NCBI GenBank assembly: GCA_024336345.1
Contig: JANFOG010000010.1
Span: forward strand, 868,001-932,000
Length of the DNA: 64,000 bases
Source of the DNA: Mariannaea sp. PMI_226
Lineage: Eukaryota > Ascomycota > Sordariomycetes > Hypocreales > Nectriaceae
Direction: 5' to 3'
In this document: in pieces, positions 1-14,342 of the stretch
How positions within the stretch are numbered: position 1 is the stretch's first letter
Layout of the letters: the number at the start of each line of letters is the position of its first letter
Notes under the pieces: generated by a model
What the model saw: only the letters and a program-made list of their open reading frames with translations
Databases searched by the model: none
What the model was told of the DNA's origin: nothing
Program-made: the position numbers and the translations under genes

Positions 1-3000
1 AAGACCCAACGGATCTAGAGCGACGCAAAGATAACATATCTAGCTCACCAACGTTTGTCGCTGCTCTGAGATCGCCTCCGGGTCTTCTACGCAGAACTCG
101 AAGGGGCTGTGGTACGGGAACCACTGGTTCGACGCCACTAACTGACTCTTCCTCAGAATAGGTCGTGGTCGCATCGAAGCTGCGGAGTGAGGAACGGGCC
201 ACTTCGCTGCTGAAAGAGTATCGACGTTGGTGCAGCACTGAGTTCAGCGATTGCTGAGTCTTCGTCGACTTGTTACGACGATGCGTTCGGTAAGAAAGAG
301 GTGGATAATGACGCACACTTCGTTGTGACACGGAGTTTGAGGTTCTAAGAGGATTCTCAGGAGAGCGAGTAGATTGACGAGGAACCAATGTATCAGAGGC
401 GTGAACTAAATGCGGCAGAGGATCCTGTGACAAAGAGGGTCGGATGACATTCTGGTTGAGAAGATGAGAGGACCGCCTGGGTGTGCCTCCAAAAGAGGGT
501 GCGGGAGGTGTGATGGGCGGAGTAGGATCACCACTACCAAGTCTAAATGTGTCCGAAAACTCATCAATAGACGGGTTGACGCTGACGGTCTCTTGGTGTG
601 ACACAGGCACGATGTCAAAAGGAGCTGTGTCATCCATAATTAGGATTGATTTGCTCCCAGCGGTGATGGCCATGTCACTTTGAGATCGAGCATCCTCATC
701 GTCGGCAAGGGTGTCAAACCTGGTCGAGTCCATATGTGCAGCAGAGTAATCAATATCTGCAGGCATGGACCTAGATGAGTTTGGGGACGGCATAGGTGAT
801 ACATGGCGTTCGCTATCAGTAGCAGCTTCCTCCCGGACTGCTTCTTTGAAAGCTTCGGCGGCTTCAGCGCCTAGCAGGTCAATCCTTACCGGTGGCTTAA
901 GGCCGTTCTGCCGATGGCGGTCCTGTGGCACGATCGCTGTTCCAGGAAGCCGGTTCGTCGTGGCGCCACGGGGCCCGATTGGAGCAACGTTGATATAGCT
1001 GCCTTGTGCATGAGAACCACCTTGGGCCCTTGTGCTCAACGCTCTCCGTACACTTCCAATCAGCTTTTTCATGCCATGTCCAGACATAGCGCCGCCTTGG
1101 GCTCTTTCCTTGGCAATATCCTGTCGCTCTGGATGGAGCGTTGTGGTCTGTCGGTTGCTTTTTGACGCATCATCAGGTCCAATGTCAACAAATGCCTGTG
1201 CTGGTGGCAACAAATTTCCTCGCACAAGACTTCCAGCAAATGGCAATGTCAATAAAAACTCTTTATCTTTGAATGACGCCTTGTCAGAAGCATGCTCCCT
1301 CAGCGAATCAGTCAAACTGTTGCTACGCTTGTGTGTTGGGGGAGCAGGGCGAACTCGTTTGCCGACGAGAGCTCGAGGTGTTGTGGCCACAGGGCCCGAT
1401 TGGTTATATACTGAACTTGCGACGACAGGATGAGCACCTAGAGGATGGGTCCCAAGAGGATAGTTCCTCAATGACTTGTTAGGGAAAGAACACGAAATTA
1501 TGTCGACGCTCGCCATACTACGGGGAGAAGCTAGGTTCTGCTCCGTTGTGGCCGGGTCTGGGATAATTTGTCCTTCTGGAGTGCTTGGTCGGTTTTCGAA
1601 TACAATCGAGTCTCCTACATGACCTGCTCGAGAGATCTCAGCAATGAAGCTCGTTCGCTGGCAAGTGCTCTTCCTCGGTGGAAACATGGGATCGAGTCGG
1701 GGGATTTCTCCATCTTCAGAGTCCCAGAACGATGGATCTAGACTGGGATCTCGGTGGCCAGCAATTCCACCAGGAGAGACCGGAACATTCGCATCCAGGG
1801 AATCATCGAAGTCGGGGCCATCCCAATACAGTGCACATACTCTTCTCCAGCATTTCTTCAGCTCTCCAAGGATTTTAAGCTGAACCTTCCGTGATCGAGT
1901 GTGTTGTGACAGTTCCGCAACAAAATCGTTCAGTAGTTCGCAAAAGATAAAACGAAGGTTATAATCCAGCACGAAATCATCCATAAAATAGTTCAGGATC
2001 CAGTGCCGCAAGGCAACAAAGGTTCGAACCCGGACCACCATTCCTGTTTCATCGTCCCTCTCGAGAGCCCATCGAAGCCTCGAAACAAGCATTCGTAGGA
2101 GATCGGCTGATTCGATGAATGCACGAAAGGTTAGGAAGAAGTCAGAAATCAGTTCATAGTCCAAGAAACTTGGAGATGTGATTTCAGCGACGAGTCGTGG
2201 AGGGGTAGCAGCCGTAACAGCGCCCGTTGCGGGCGAATACCGGACAATAGTTCGATCATCGCAAGCAGGTTTGAAAGTCAGGTCGTCGAACATGGCGGGT
2301 TCAATCTTGGAGTGTGAAATATACGACGGGTGAAGCGGCCGAATTGTTCTGGGAGAGGTTGGAGATTTTGGTGATGTTGGTGCTGGGCGAGAGAAGCGCA
2401 CAGCAGGCACCGCCAAAGAGCTCGGTCGCTTTGAACTCATCTCCATATGAGAGCTATTCAGGTCTCCTTGGGAGCGATTCAATATAGAGACGCGGTTGCT
2501 TTGAGGCTCCTCAGTAGGAGCGTAGGATGAGCCTCGAATTATTGGCGTGCCCCTGACGGTAAATCGGGGTGTTCCCAAACGCCACGATGGAATGCTAATA
2601 TCAAGCAAAGCTTTGATATTAGGGTCAAGATCTTCCATAGTCCGAGGGCGATGATCCTCGCCCGGCTTGGATATGACAATTTTCAAATCACCAATATCCG
2701 ACTCCTTGACTCCACTACTTTCATGGACCGTGCTATCAGATAACGCGCGCCGATGTTTTTCAGGTTGACGGGCAGCCTGCGATTTGGAGAAGAATGTGTC
2801 GTCTCCGTCGAAAGGAGAGGCCTCAGGAGTTGGGGTCCACTGGCTGATGTGTAGATCGCTGCTCTCGTCCTCGGCTGGTAGGATATTAGTCAAGGAATCC
2901 AAACCTGCAGTACTCGGTGGAGTGACAGGAAACACGAATTGCGGTTGAGGGCATCGCTGGTTAGCAGGGCGTACGGTTGGCCTAGGCAAAAGGATGGTCA

Positions 3001-3684
3001 GCTCAGGATCGGCTTATCGTCAGAGTTTTGGACAACCAGTGATAGTGTCTCTGCGAGTAGAACAGAGCGGATCACATGAAGCACCAAGTGAGACTTCATC
3101 TCCACAAGGAGATAATTTGATCGCAGAGTGGAGGTCGGGAGATCGGGAAAGGCTGACACACTGCATTCCAGCGCTGCAGATTCCATGCAGAATCTGGAAC
3201 TGACATACCTTAGATATATACGGCCGTTATTACCGACATTTGCGACAGCAAATTGGCGACCCTCACGTCCAGCAGATCCACCATCTGGAGTGATATCGAA
3301 TCTGGAATGACTCTTTGAGTGATCGGAGTCGGTCGCGACAGCGTCCCTGTAGGCTCTGGTGATGGAGGGTTTTCGCCCAACAGGTCGTCGCTCGGAGTGA
3401 GGGACAAGGGGTCTACCAGCGGTTGGAGGCATGCGCTGATTAGTCGCTTTAACGGTTTTTTTCAAAGTTTGGACGTCGTTGGAGGATATGTTGGGGGCAG
3501 CTTGGCTTTGAGCAATAGTAGTTGTCAAATGAAAGGGGACAGTAACAGCCCTGGACCTGGATGATGTGGTGGTGATTGTTGGGTCCTTAGTCAGGGCGCA
3601 CGATGATATGGAGACTGGTGGCGGTGCGCTGAGGCCAGGCGCTGGTGGCAGCGGGTCTGGCGAAGGTTCCAGCAGGGTCGCCAT
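1..3684 (-). CDS. LTE1: LTE1-like guanine nucleotide exchange factor (3' end beyond window)
   Basis: Start ATG at 3684-3682. Exon 1 is 3684-3209, the intron 2982-3208 (GTATGT...CTGAC...TAG), and exon 2 runs open from 2981 through position 1, so at least 1152 residues are visible and the C-terminus lies outside. The first ~400 residues are Ser/Pro/Thr-rich and probably disordered. Residues ~400-540 read as a RasGEF N-terminal domain (ELISDFFLTF near residue 432, LRHWILNYF near 482). A conserved-looking linker includes MSGHGMKKLIGSVRRAL and YINVAPIGPRGA. The catalytic CDC25/RasGEF domain expected at the C-terminus is not in view. Yeast Lte1 acts in mitotic exit and cell polarity at the bud cortex; the same role here is inference. 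A (GAC)n run lies just 5' of the start. Another RasGEF_N protein is the main alternative. Confidence 0.75.
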
Positions 3685-6600
3685 GGATATGACCGTGGGA
3701 AAATGACTGTCGTCGTCGTTGTCGTCGTCGTCAAGGGAGGGAGGGAGAGCAGAAGAAGCTCACGGCGACGAAAGCTGGACGCGAAGGCATTGAGTTAGCG
3801 AAAGGTATGGACTGAGGCGCATATCAACCATGACGTGAAGGACCGTGAATAACTGGGCATAAGGAGAATAAAAGAAAAAGATGGAATAGGACCAGAGAAA
3901 TAGGCGGCGATCCCGAAAATTAGGTTGCCAGGACCATCCCGCGTTTAATTGCTCTGGATACTTGGTTTGGTTTTCAACGAGGTCTCCCCAGTCAAGGTTC
4001 CCTACGAAAGAGCGGGCCCCTTGGTAGAGAGATTGGGAAACGGGGGGGTAGGGGGGGAAAGGAATATACCAAGACGTACGCACAGTTGTACAGCGCGTGA
4101 CAACGCCATATAGCGACAAGCAAAAAGCCGTTCCAGGAGGATAGATATTACAGGAAAGGGGACGGCATTGAGACTGTTGTGTTGGATGAGCGGGTCGTTT
4201 ATTGTTGTTTGTTGGTGTGGGTGGTTTTTGCGAGGTCGAGATTAATTAGGTAAAGAGGAAGCAACTCTGCGATGAGACAGGGAGGCCAACGATGGTTGTC
4301 GGCAGGTACCTCTATCGAGACACGAATCAAAGACAAGCCTAAAGGAAAAGCAACGCAAAACAACGAGTCGATGGGCTAACACGTCTCACAGGACAAAAGA
4401 AATGAGCCTTAGAACCAGCAGCAACACGTAGTACAGCTGACAATGATCGGCATCCTGCAAAACCGAACCCAGCAGCTCAGGCGCAAAAGGATGGGGTACG
4501 GAGAAAGGGAAGGTCAAAGGGCAGAGGAGACACAGACACACATACTATGTATGAGAGGTGATAAGTATTAAGCTATTAGTTATCTCGTTCAAAATGGAAG
4601 CGACGCCGTGACCACGAGTAGGAAAGCGGGGCGCAAAAGAAAGAAACACCAGAGCCGGCTCTGCACTAGTACCCGCCGAGGTACCAATGACATGGTTCAA
4701 ACGGCTAGAAGCCGGCCAACACTCAAGACACCGATGGCAAAACTGTGGCGTTAAAGATAGTCTTAGGGGACGGTACGAGGCACAGGGACGACCGCGTCGA
4801 GAAGAAACGCAAAGCGCGGTACACCTTTTTTTTTTTTCCTTCGGCCATTGCAGCAGTCCCAGTAAAATTGCGTTACATGTTATATGTGCAATATAGGCGA
4901 TGTACCTCGACAACTGCCCTTCCCAGAAGTTCAGGTTTTCGCTCCAGGCCTTAGTCAGTTGTTCGTACTCGATACTTTCATACACCAACCTCTTTTCGCA
5001 CAGTCACAACTCCAATGCTTCCCACCTCAGCGCAAAAATTAGGGCACTTGCAGGGGGGAGGGTTGCAGTGGGCTGCAGGCCGCTTGGGTTCACTTGCGAG
5101 TCGGGGAGAGGGAGGGAGGGTTATTCTCTAGTACTCATTGGCCAGTCGATGGCCAGTAGCGGGGAAACCGCCTTGTGCACCAGGTCAATGGTTTTCTCTC
5201 TGCGAACCGCCACACACACGCTCCAGCTGTCATGTCAAATGTCAAACCGCGGCTGACGCTGAGAGACATGGGATCCCCAGCGGAGGGGCAATACGAGTGA
5301 GACAACACGAGACTAGAAAAGAAGACAAGAAAAGATAGAAGGGAAATACGTATAATGACATGCTGTAAGACCTGAAATAAAAACAACTTGTCTCGGGAAA
5401 AGCGAAAAAGAAAGGAAATAGGAGTGCGCGCATGGGATATATCGTGTCATTGGACATGCAGCATGGCAGGCCATGCCCTCTTTTTTTCTTCTTCGTCTGC
5501 TCCCATGACGGTGGCGCTTAAGCTAGGGATCGTAGCATGGATGAATTACTGGATGGCGGTTCTGGTAAGTCCCCGCCCGGGACATGGATGAAGGGCCTGT
5601 CGGATCATCGTCCAAGTGCGTGGATTCCATGCCCGCCAGGGATCTCCCATGCTTGTGACATCAGTTAACTTGCCAGTTTATGCGTCCTTGCACGGCAGGG
5701 AAGCCGAGGACATTGCAGTCGTTGCCTTAGCGTAGCATTGATTAGTTTACTGGCCCGGTTTGATGTGGTGCATTTGGGAATCATCAGCAATATGGTGGTA
5801 ACGTACGAATGCCTCCTATACATAGTAGATCATTCTGTCTACTGTATGACTAGTTTAAACACTGGAGTGTTGCGACCTTTGCTATATTGTCTCGCGTTGC
5901 TCCGTACTTTGGTGCTTATGCACGTAGGTGTCTCGTCAGAGCCAACCACTTGAACTGAAATGACGGCGCTCTGACACACTTCACGCTATGACCGTGGTTT
6001 CCCCCCCCCAATTCCGTATCTTCAATCAAGCCACCCTAAACACAATAGTCAAAGGAACCCAATTCCGTCGACCACTGGAAAGGTATTAGCGTTCCGCGCA
6101 TGACTTCAAAGCTCTAGATAATTACAAATAACATAACACCAGACACGATCTATTTTACTCTTCTTGAATGTCCTGATCTGACTTAATCAAGTAATGCGAA
6201 TGCAGGATTATTCTTGCCATGGCACGTCATTGCACCGGACAAACAAAGCGCGCATGATCTTATTTTTCCGGGCGATCCAAATCACTAGGCGCGGAAAATA
6301 GACTAGAAAGTGCAATATGTTAATAGTGATCGCCCAACCAGCCAATGTAGTATGTCATTCGGGGAATTTTACCAATTATTAGGCCCTCCCCTATTCTGTT
6401 TTTGATGGGTACTTATAAATAATACTGAAGTAACAAATGTAGGTACTCAAGGAGCCACGACAATGCCTATGGTGGGATATACCATTGTAGCTAGTGTCGG
6501 AGGCTATATAAAAGGTGGTTTTGACTATTCTTTGGCGTTTTATTGAGTAAGCATCTGGTTGTCATCAAATGCCTTTGTCGAGGAATGGAGAGCAAGGAAT

Positions 6601-7582
6601 TTTGGAGACGGAAGTAAGGATCAATAGCCTTACGGCGCTTGCAACGGGAGTGTGCATAAGGAAATAAAATGAACCTCATTTAGTCAACAAGTAGACGCTA
6701 CATAGTACGTAGGGTGGGATTATGGAAAATATTTATGACCCTACTATTGTCATGGCGTGACTTCGCTTTCTATAAATCCCCTCACTACAAGCCAATATTT
6801 TCTCTAACAAGAGAGTTACTTTCGATTTTCTTCTGGTGATTGTGTTCTGATGGAACTGAAGTGTTGCTAAGTCAAGTCGAACAACATCATGCCTCTGCCA
6901 AAGCTCATATTGTGGACACTACGGTGCTCCAACTGGCGGATCCTATAAAATTCTCAAGTGAGAAACTGCCGAAACTGCCATAATGATATTGAAAATATCT
7001 TCTTAATATAGAGAATCGAGTTTATTAAGAGCTTGACATGCAAATGCATGACCTAAGTAAATCGAAAAGCTAGAAAGAAAAAGGTGCTATGAGCGGAAAG
7101 ACAGAAGGGGGGGATCGCACAACATAGGTACCTTACATGTAACATAGTGTGTCATTTATTTGCGCCACATGATACAAGTTAACTTCTGGAACTAAGATTC
7201 TGGGTTCCTAATAAGGTAATTGACAGCAGAGGTTACTTCGACTAAAGCTGGAGACAAGAGCAACAATAGCTGGGCGCACCAGGCACAAGGCGAAAACAGT
7301 CTGATCCCCACAGATGTACTAATAAGCTATCATCACTTGGATGATTTCACAGTCTCCGTGACCTTGAGCACATATTGGCCAGCCAGTGTGCCGATGGTTA
7401 TTACAGACTGGCGTATCCTTGGGTGGTACGGATTCGCTTTGCTACTCATGCACCAATCCCCAACAATGTTCTCAGTGAAGCCATAAGCAGCTCACCTCAC
7501 TTAACTTAGTGATATCGTTAGAACTAAGTGAACTTATATGATTGTTTGCTCATCTCTGGTGTATAAAAAAACGATTAGAAGC
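3685..7582. other. Gene-poor intergenic region
   Basis: No convincing gene is visible. Open frames here (up to 147 codons, e.g. minus 4545-4988) lack recognisable domains and change composition abruptly. The part next to 3684 should hold the LTE1 promoter and leader: a GTC/GAC trinucleotide run at 3709-3732 and G-runs at 4035-4057. From about 5.7 kb the sequence becomes more AT-rich with scattered stops in all frames, which fits old decayed DNA, but I could not recognise a transposon family. Confidence 0.5.
3709..3732. repeat. GTC/GAC trinucleotide microsatellite in LTE1 leader
   Basis: Two runs of GTC units separated by one GTT, 25-48 nt upstream of the LTE1-like start codon on the minus strand. 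It would be a (GAC)n tract in the 5' leader. Confidence 0.7.
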
Positions 7583-7588
7583 AAAAAA
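7583..7588 (-). terminator. RNA polymerase III T-run terminator of tRNA-Asn
   Basis: Six consecutive T on the minus strand, 10 nt downstream of the tRNA 3' end. A second run of seven T follows at 7565-7571. Such T-runs end RNA polymerase III transcription. Confidence 0.7.
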
Positions 7589-7598
7589 GAAAGAATTG

Positions 7599-7682
7599 CT
7601 CCCCCGGGAAGGGTCGAACTTCCGATCTCCCGATTGTCTATGAATAACAGTCGGACGCTTTAACCAACTAAGCCACAGGGGA
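7599..7682 (-). tRNA. tRNA-Asn (GTT anticodon) with 10-nt intron
   Basis: The minus strand folds as a complete cloverleaf: acceptor TCCCCTG/CGGGGGA with one T-G pair and discriminator G; D stem GCTT/AAGC with loop AGTTGGTTA; anticodon stem TCCGA/TCGGG; variable loop AGATC; T arm GGAAG-TTCGACC-CTTCC. The anticodon loop reads CT-GTT-A, then ten extra bases (7635-7644) after position 37, then A38, which is the canonical place for a nuclear tRNA intron. The anticodon GTT (7646-7648) specifies Asn. Spliced length is 74 nt without CCA. A and B boxes are internal and intact. It sits alone in a gene-poor stretch. Confidence 0.93.
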
Positions 7683-10243
7683 TTTGGATGACTGCCCTGC
7701 GCAGATAATAAAGTATATAAACGTACTGAAGGAGCGCAGGAATTGTTTCTCAACCACTTGTATTCGGTGCTATTCCTCTACTTCTTCGCCTTGCAACCCA
7801 AAACAGACCTGGCCATTCTTATTTTGCCTCCCTAAAACGTAATCTGGTTTTTAACGGGCTCTAGTCATTCTTATTGCGGTAGTTATCGCAAATGGATTAC
7901 CTTCTGGTAGGTATTGGGCTGTAAAAGTGAAAACGTTAGATCTACTCAGAGCACAAATGAGGCAATATCGCCAAACCCATTATCACAAAACATCTCATCC
8001 ATCATCTTTCCGTGGTAGAATGCCACATAGGGGTTGGAAACTTCATGGGCATTGACCTGGGAATGATGAATTACTGAATGCTGCTGGGCGAAGACGAGGA
8101 GGTGCCTCCAGAACCACATTTTCATATGGACATCGACAAGCTTCAACAATACGAACCTCGCGAACAAGAGACATTAGCTGGCCAAATGGCGGGTGGTCCG
8201 TTGAACTAAGTCAATGAGTATGACCACGACGAACCGGTTTATATGCATCGTAGCACCTTGTCAGTGCTCCGCGAACACTTTGTCTATTCTCAAGCTAACC
8301 GATACCGATTCGAATCCTGCCTTGGTTGGTCATCGCTAGTAGGATTCTATCGACTACAGCTGGGGAATTGATGTTACGATTCGTGGGTGGTCTGGCGACT
8401 GTGACTTTCTATATGCAGCCAAATCGTTGGACAAGAACTCAAACTCCTGGTGTTGTTTTGCCATAAATTAATGAGCAAAGAGCTGAGCGAGACAATTATG
8501 AAAGTCGATGAGTAAATGACAAAGTTGATGAATGAACGCAATGGATAAGAGTAGGGCAAAGAACCGTTGATGATTGAGGACAAGCTGATGAACAGTTGTT
8601 GACGAAAAAAGGTTGAACTAGAGTTGATAACTAGACAGATTGATGAGCAAGAATGAGGAGATTTGGGAAAATGGTTATGACATAGTAGATACGACGCGCG
8701 ATTATTGAGCTCAAATGCTCCCAGATTGTGGGTATCGAATTTTAAGAGTAAAAGGCTCGGGTTATTCACCATCAACCTATGGATTGGTAGATATGCTTGA
8801 CCAATAAGTATGTAAGGAAGTCGCAGCCAATTGTCACTGCGATAATGGATTGTTGTTGGCACAAGCCACAAGCCACCGTGGCGCTGATGTCGACCTGTAT
8901 ATGTATATCCTGGAGGGCGATTGAAAATAGACCTTGCTTGAGAGCTAATACTGGACAATCTAAATATCTCCGTGAGAACCCAGTAACTCTCTTCTTATGA
9001 GATATTACCCGAGACGGGTCAAGTAGTGGTTTGTTGGCCACCTTCCATGGCCAGTGATCCTGGACTATCGACCAGGAAAGGCAGGATTTTGTGCTCCTTT
9101 TCCCTGATATCGCAGCAGATTAGGTAGAGTATGTATTATGCATTCGTAAAATTAGATCATTCAAATAGGGATATTAAGAAGATTGCTAAACCCAGCTATG
9201 CATCCTAGTTAGTCTTCAACTATGAACTCATGCATAGAACACCTCCACTGATCATTCTCTGGTCTACATTTCCTCTCTATTCCTATTAACTAACCTGTTA
9301 TCTCTTTCAGAGATGGCTTTCCACGTAAAAAGGCCAAATTTTCAAGGCCATTGAAATGAATGTGATGTTGTTTCCACGCGCGCGCTTCAATCCAGGGGAG
9401 CATGGGTCGGGGCTGTTTCATGTATAAAGCATTGGCGAGGCAAAGCAAGCAAAAATAGGCGCATCCCCTCCAAGAAGCGACCAAACCAAAAAGCAGTGCA
9501 GCCGAGTCGCCAAAATATCTTACTTGCGGTGAATTTATTTGAAGAGATGATCGACTATCACAAGAAATTTGACTGCTGAAGCCTCAACTCCAAGCCATAG
9601 AAGCGTCGTCTCATACCCATATCAAGAACTCTAATGGCTACGGTTCTAGGCCAGGGCAGGCAATTTGGGTACTAGCAGTCACAATTCGTAATAATACCAT
9701 GAAAAGAATGTTCAACGTTCCATTGATCGAGCCACGGACGGAATTTATTTTTCCGTTGAGACTGGGATCTGGTCTTTCTGCTCGAAACCTGCCCCAGTTT
9801 CTTCCAAGCAAATGGGATGGGGCACCTATCAAAGACCCCTGCCATTCATCTGTCCTTGAAATTGAAAGGGTCGCCAACGTGTATCAGCCCTACCAAAATG
9901 GCCTCAATTTGCATATGTTCTGGCTCATGAGTGGCATGGCCTCGTTATCGATGCAAGACAGGGGCCTTCTGGGCCGCCATCAAAAAGCTCACGGTCTCCC
10001 GTTTCTCTGAACACATCTTTAACTACCTCCTTGTAGTGTTGTTACATTCTCTTTGAAACCGATCGCTCTTTTGAGACTTTGAGAGTCTGAGATTCCAGGT
10101 GTTTCTCTGTTCCATTCATTCATTCTTTCACTCATTCATTCGCCTTCTGTGCTATTTACACTAGAGATTCTTGGCTAGTACCAGAATCCCGGAAAATCCT
10201 TCTTTGAACCGTTCCAAGTCTCGTCAAGAAGTCCCCCACCACG
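7683..10243. other. Gene-poor intergenic region
   Basis: I see no supported gene. A 194-codon minus frame at 8374-8958 is low-complexity and unrecognised; its plus strand is rich in spaced TTGATGA-like words, so its openness is probably compositional. A short tract near 8086-8220 has coding-like triplets but meets stops quickly. The last ~600 bp hold the leader and promoter of the expansin-like gene, including a CATT-rich simple repeat at 10112-10141. Confidence 0.5.
10112..10141. repeat. Imperfect CATT/TCAT tetranucleotide repeat
   Basis: Imperfect tandem CATT units in the 5' leader region about 100 nt upstream of the expansin-like start. On the sense strand it is a pyrimidine-rich tract. 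Confidence 0.6.
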
Positions 10244-11257
10244 ATGAAGTTCTCTCTTACAACCGTCCTTCTTGCCGTACCGGCTGTAATGGGCCGAGCG
10301 TGCCGTGCTCGTCACGCTCATGTCCATGGCCACCACTCCTCAACCAGAGTAGCCTCCGTCACCTCCGAGGCTAGCGCTACCGTCCTTCCCATATCTATGC
10401 CCTCTCCTGTCCTGGCCGATGGCTCTACCAAAGGGAAGACAACCATTGCCAAGGGCCCCGTCCCAAAGACGACCCTAACAACTGCCATCGTTGTGGCTCC
10501 CACCAAGCACAGCTCTTCAGTCGCAGCAGCCAGTTCTGCAGCCCCGTCTAAGACTGTGGTTAAGAATCCTTCATCTACTGGCTCGTCCTCTACACCCCTA
10601 GGTACCACCACTTACTCTGGAACGTCCACTTTTTATGGTGGTAATTTGGCTGGTGGAAACTGTGGGTTTACTACGTATAAACTGCCTGCCAGCATCTTTG
10701 GCACCGCTTACTCTGGAGCCGTTTGGAATAATGCTGCCATGTGTGGCGCTTGTGTTGAAGTCACTGGCCCCAGTGGTACTATCAAGGCCATGGTAAGACG
10801 AGACGTTTCGCCCTCTCACCAGAACCTCTTCGTGCTAATAATTCTCTAGATTGTTGACCAGTGCCCTGAATGCGATCAAGGTCATCTTGACCTCTTCCCA
10901 GATGCTTTCACCGCTGCTGGAGGCACTGACGGTATCGTTAAAACTTCATACAAGTTCGTCGAGTGCGGAATCAGCTCTCCTCTTGTCCTCCATAACAAGG
11001 ACGGCACCTCCCAGTACTGGTTCTCCATGCAGGTCGTCAACCACAACGAGCCTGTTCAGAGCCTTGAAGTCAGCACTGATGGTGGCAAGACATGGCAGAA
11101 GACTGTGCGCCAGGATTACAACTTCTTTGAGAACTCCAGCGGATTCGGTGTCCAGACCATGGATGTTCGAGTTACCAGCACGACTGGCAAGACCGTTACT
11201 GTCTCGAATGTTGGTGTCGCTTCCAATGCCCAGTTCACTGCTACCTCCAACTTTTGA
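10244..11257 (+). CDS. Secreted expansin-like protein (double-psi beta-barrel)
   Basis: Exons 10244-10792 and 10850-11257; the intron 10793-10849 has GTAAGA, branch GCTAAT and TAG. Product 318 residues. A signal peptide (residues 1-17, MKFSLTTVLLAVPAVMG) is followed by a His-rich patch (RHAHVHGHH) and a ~90-residue Ser/Thr/Pro linker. Residues ~122-217 form an expansin/RlpA-like barrel: TYSGTSTFYGGN, GGNCGFTTY, AMCGACVEV, then DQCPECDQGHLDLFPDAF, which carries the Asp-containing HLDL motif typical of expansins. The C-terminal ~95 residues match the beta-sandwich partner (WFSMQVVNH, VSTDGGKTW). Such proteins loosen cellulose or chitin walls without hydrolysis, outside the cell. No CBM1 is present. 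A cerato-platanin or simple DPBB protein is less likely because of the second domain. Confidence 0.85.
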
Positions 11258-12947
11258 ACGTGAGGGAAAAGTCGAAAGTCGAATCAGCACAAAATTTGTT
11301 TGGTAAATCTCAGGCAATGACTAAAAGGACCAGTGGGATGAATCACCCAAAATAGCAGGTTCTAGATTGATTCAACCCCAAGTCCATATCGAAGTGTGAC
11401 CACGGCTGTGTCAGGTAGCTTTCAGCAACTGACCTCCACTTGGATGCCGTTTTCTTCTTGTACAAATTAACTAGATCGTAAGCTTGAAGTTTAGCTTAAG
11501 TTACATAAAACTTGCAAATTGCCTTGATTAATTCCTTTTATATTACATTCCAGAATAGTGCGAGTACCATGATTGTCAGAGAGTCAAGCAGAGAGGTTTG
11601 ATGAAGTGTTGATGAATTAGAGGCATAGGGAGAACTTGTGGGTCAGATGAGAAGTAAATTATCACAACCACAGCGGAGGTGTCTTGACGGCTGTAAAAAA
11701 CAAAAGCAGAGGCACATACCAGACGTCTGTAAGTATTGGGTATTATAACTACCCTGTCCCTTGCCAATAACAAGGATCAGTGAGTCACAAGAAGAAGAAA
11801 AAAAAGGCTACCCCGACATTTTGGACCCGACCCGGATGCTCGGAATATGGCTAAATTCAAGGTATTTGGTGAAGGATGTGCAAAAGTACCTTCTTGTATT
11901 AGACTATGGATATGCTGCAATGGTGGGTTTTAGAGCACGTTGCGCCTGTCTGGAAGCTCGATATGTTGGCAGTTATAGGGTATACCAGGCGATTAGATTT
12001 ACCTTGGGTTTCCCATTACGTCGTCTGCTAAGAAGAAGAGGATGTACGTAAAGTTGTTGCGGATAATGTTTAAACTTTTCAATTCAATTCGAGTGTACAC
12101 AGTATAGCATACATGTTATGTCTATATCACAAGAAGATGCTGCATGCATGTAAATGGCCTGACTTTGCGGAGATGGATCTAGTTAATCTCGGACGGACGC
12201 GGGTGGAGGAGCCTATCAAGTGTTACACAGCGGATGATGCGTGCTACTACTTACGAGGCAACGTGAGGGGTTCGGCGTGCTTATATGGCAATCTCATCCA
12301 TAAAATATCGTACTTACACGAACATTGCAGCCTTGATATAGCTAACCTTGAAGTTACTATCATGTTTGGTGGCATCGGTACCGAACTGCCGACTCAAACC
12401 GTCAAGAGTTTGTTCAGAAGGCCCAATTATGTGAGGCCGATCCCGCAGTACATCTGCCCCTCACTAAACCAAAATAGGCAAAACGTCTCTCCCCCGCCTA
12501 TCAACTGGAAGGTGGGGGACCTGGGAAGTCAGCGGCAACGGGCGGTATCAGGCCAAGTGAAGCTTTGTTGACACAAAAGAGAGCTTCGGTGAGTCAGAAA
12601 GAAAAAAGGAGACCAACGTTAAAAAAGCTCCAATTTCAAGATCAATTTTCTGCCATTGATCTTTGTTCCATACACAATCGCCAATTTCAACTGTTCTCTT
12701 CTACGCAGTTGGTAAGCGCAACTCTCTTTCTTAGCTGGGGTACGAAGTACACTGGTACTGGCACTGGCAATACATGTCCTTCCCCTACCTACCTCCCACC
12801 GTTGGTTCTGGGTCGAATTTTTTTTTTCTTCCTGATACTTGGCGGTGTGAGCATACGCATTGCGCCAGCTTTCATCTCTCGTCACCTTCGTCACCTTCGC
12901 CGATTTGAATCGCTAATACCTCTCAGTCCACACCTCAACCCGCAGCC
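11258..12947. other. Intergenic region, no gene supported
   Basis: A 152-codon frame at 12113-12571 is open but has no recognisable domain, and its composition does not resemble neighbouring exons. It lies in the long upstream region of LYS1. The T-run and pyrimidine tracts near 12820-12935 directly precede the LYS1 start and suit a leader. Nothing else is supported. Confidence 0.5.

Positions 12948-14342
<1,395 letters not shown>

Noticed and set aside
2035..2055. GGTTCGAACCC resembling a tRNA T arm
   Set aside because: It lies in the open LTE1 exon (VRVRTFVALRHW) and has no cloverleaf around it.
4035..4057. G-run cluster that might form a G-quadruplex
   Set aside because: Only three runs with short loops and no gene context beyond a distant leader; too weak to report as a feature.
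8290..8330. T-arm-like GATTCGAATCC
   Set aside because: Flanking bases do not pair as a T stem and no matching acceptor or anticodon arm is found.
8374..8958. 194-codon minus-strand open frame
   Set aside because: Low complexity caused by repeated TTGATGA-like words on the other strand; no recognisable family.
12113..12571. 152-codon plus-strand open frame upstream of LYS1
   Set aside because: No domain, no signal peptide, composition unlike neighbouring exons; fits chance openness.
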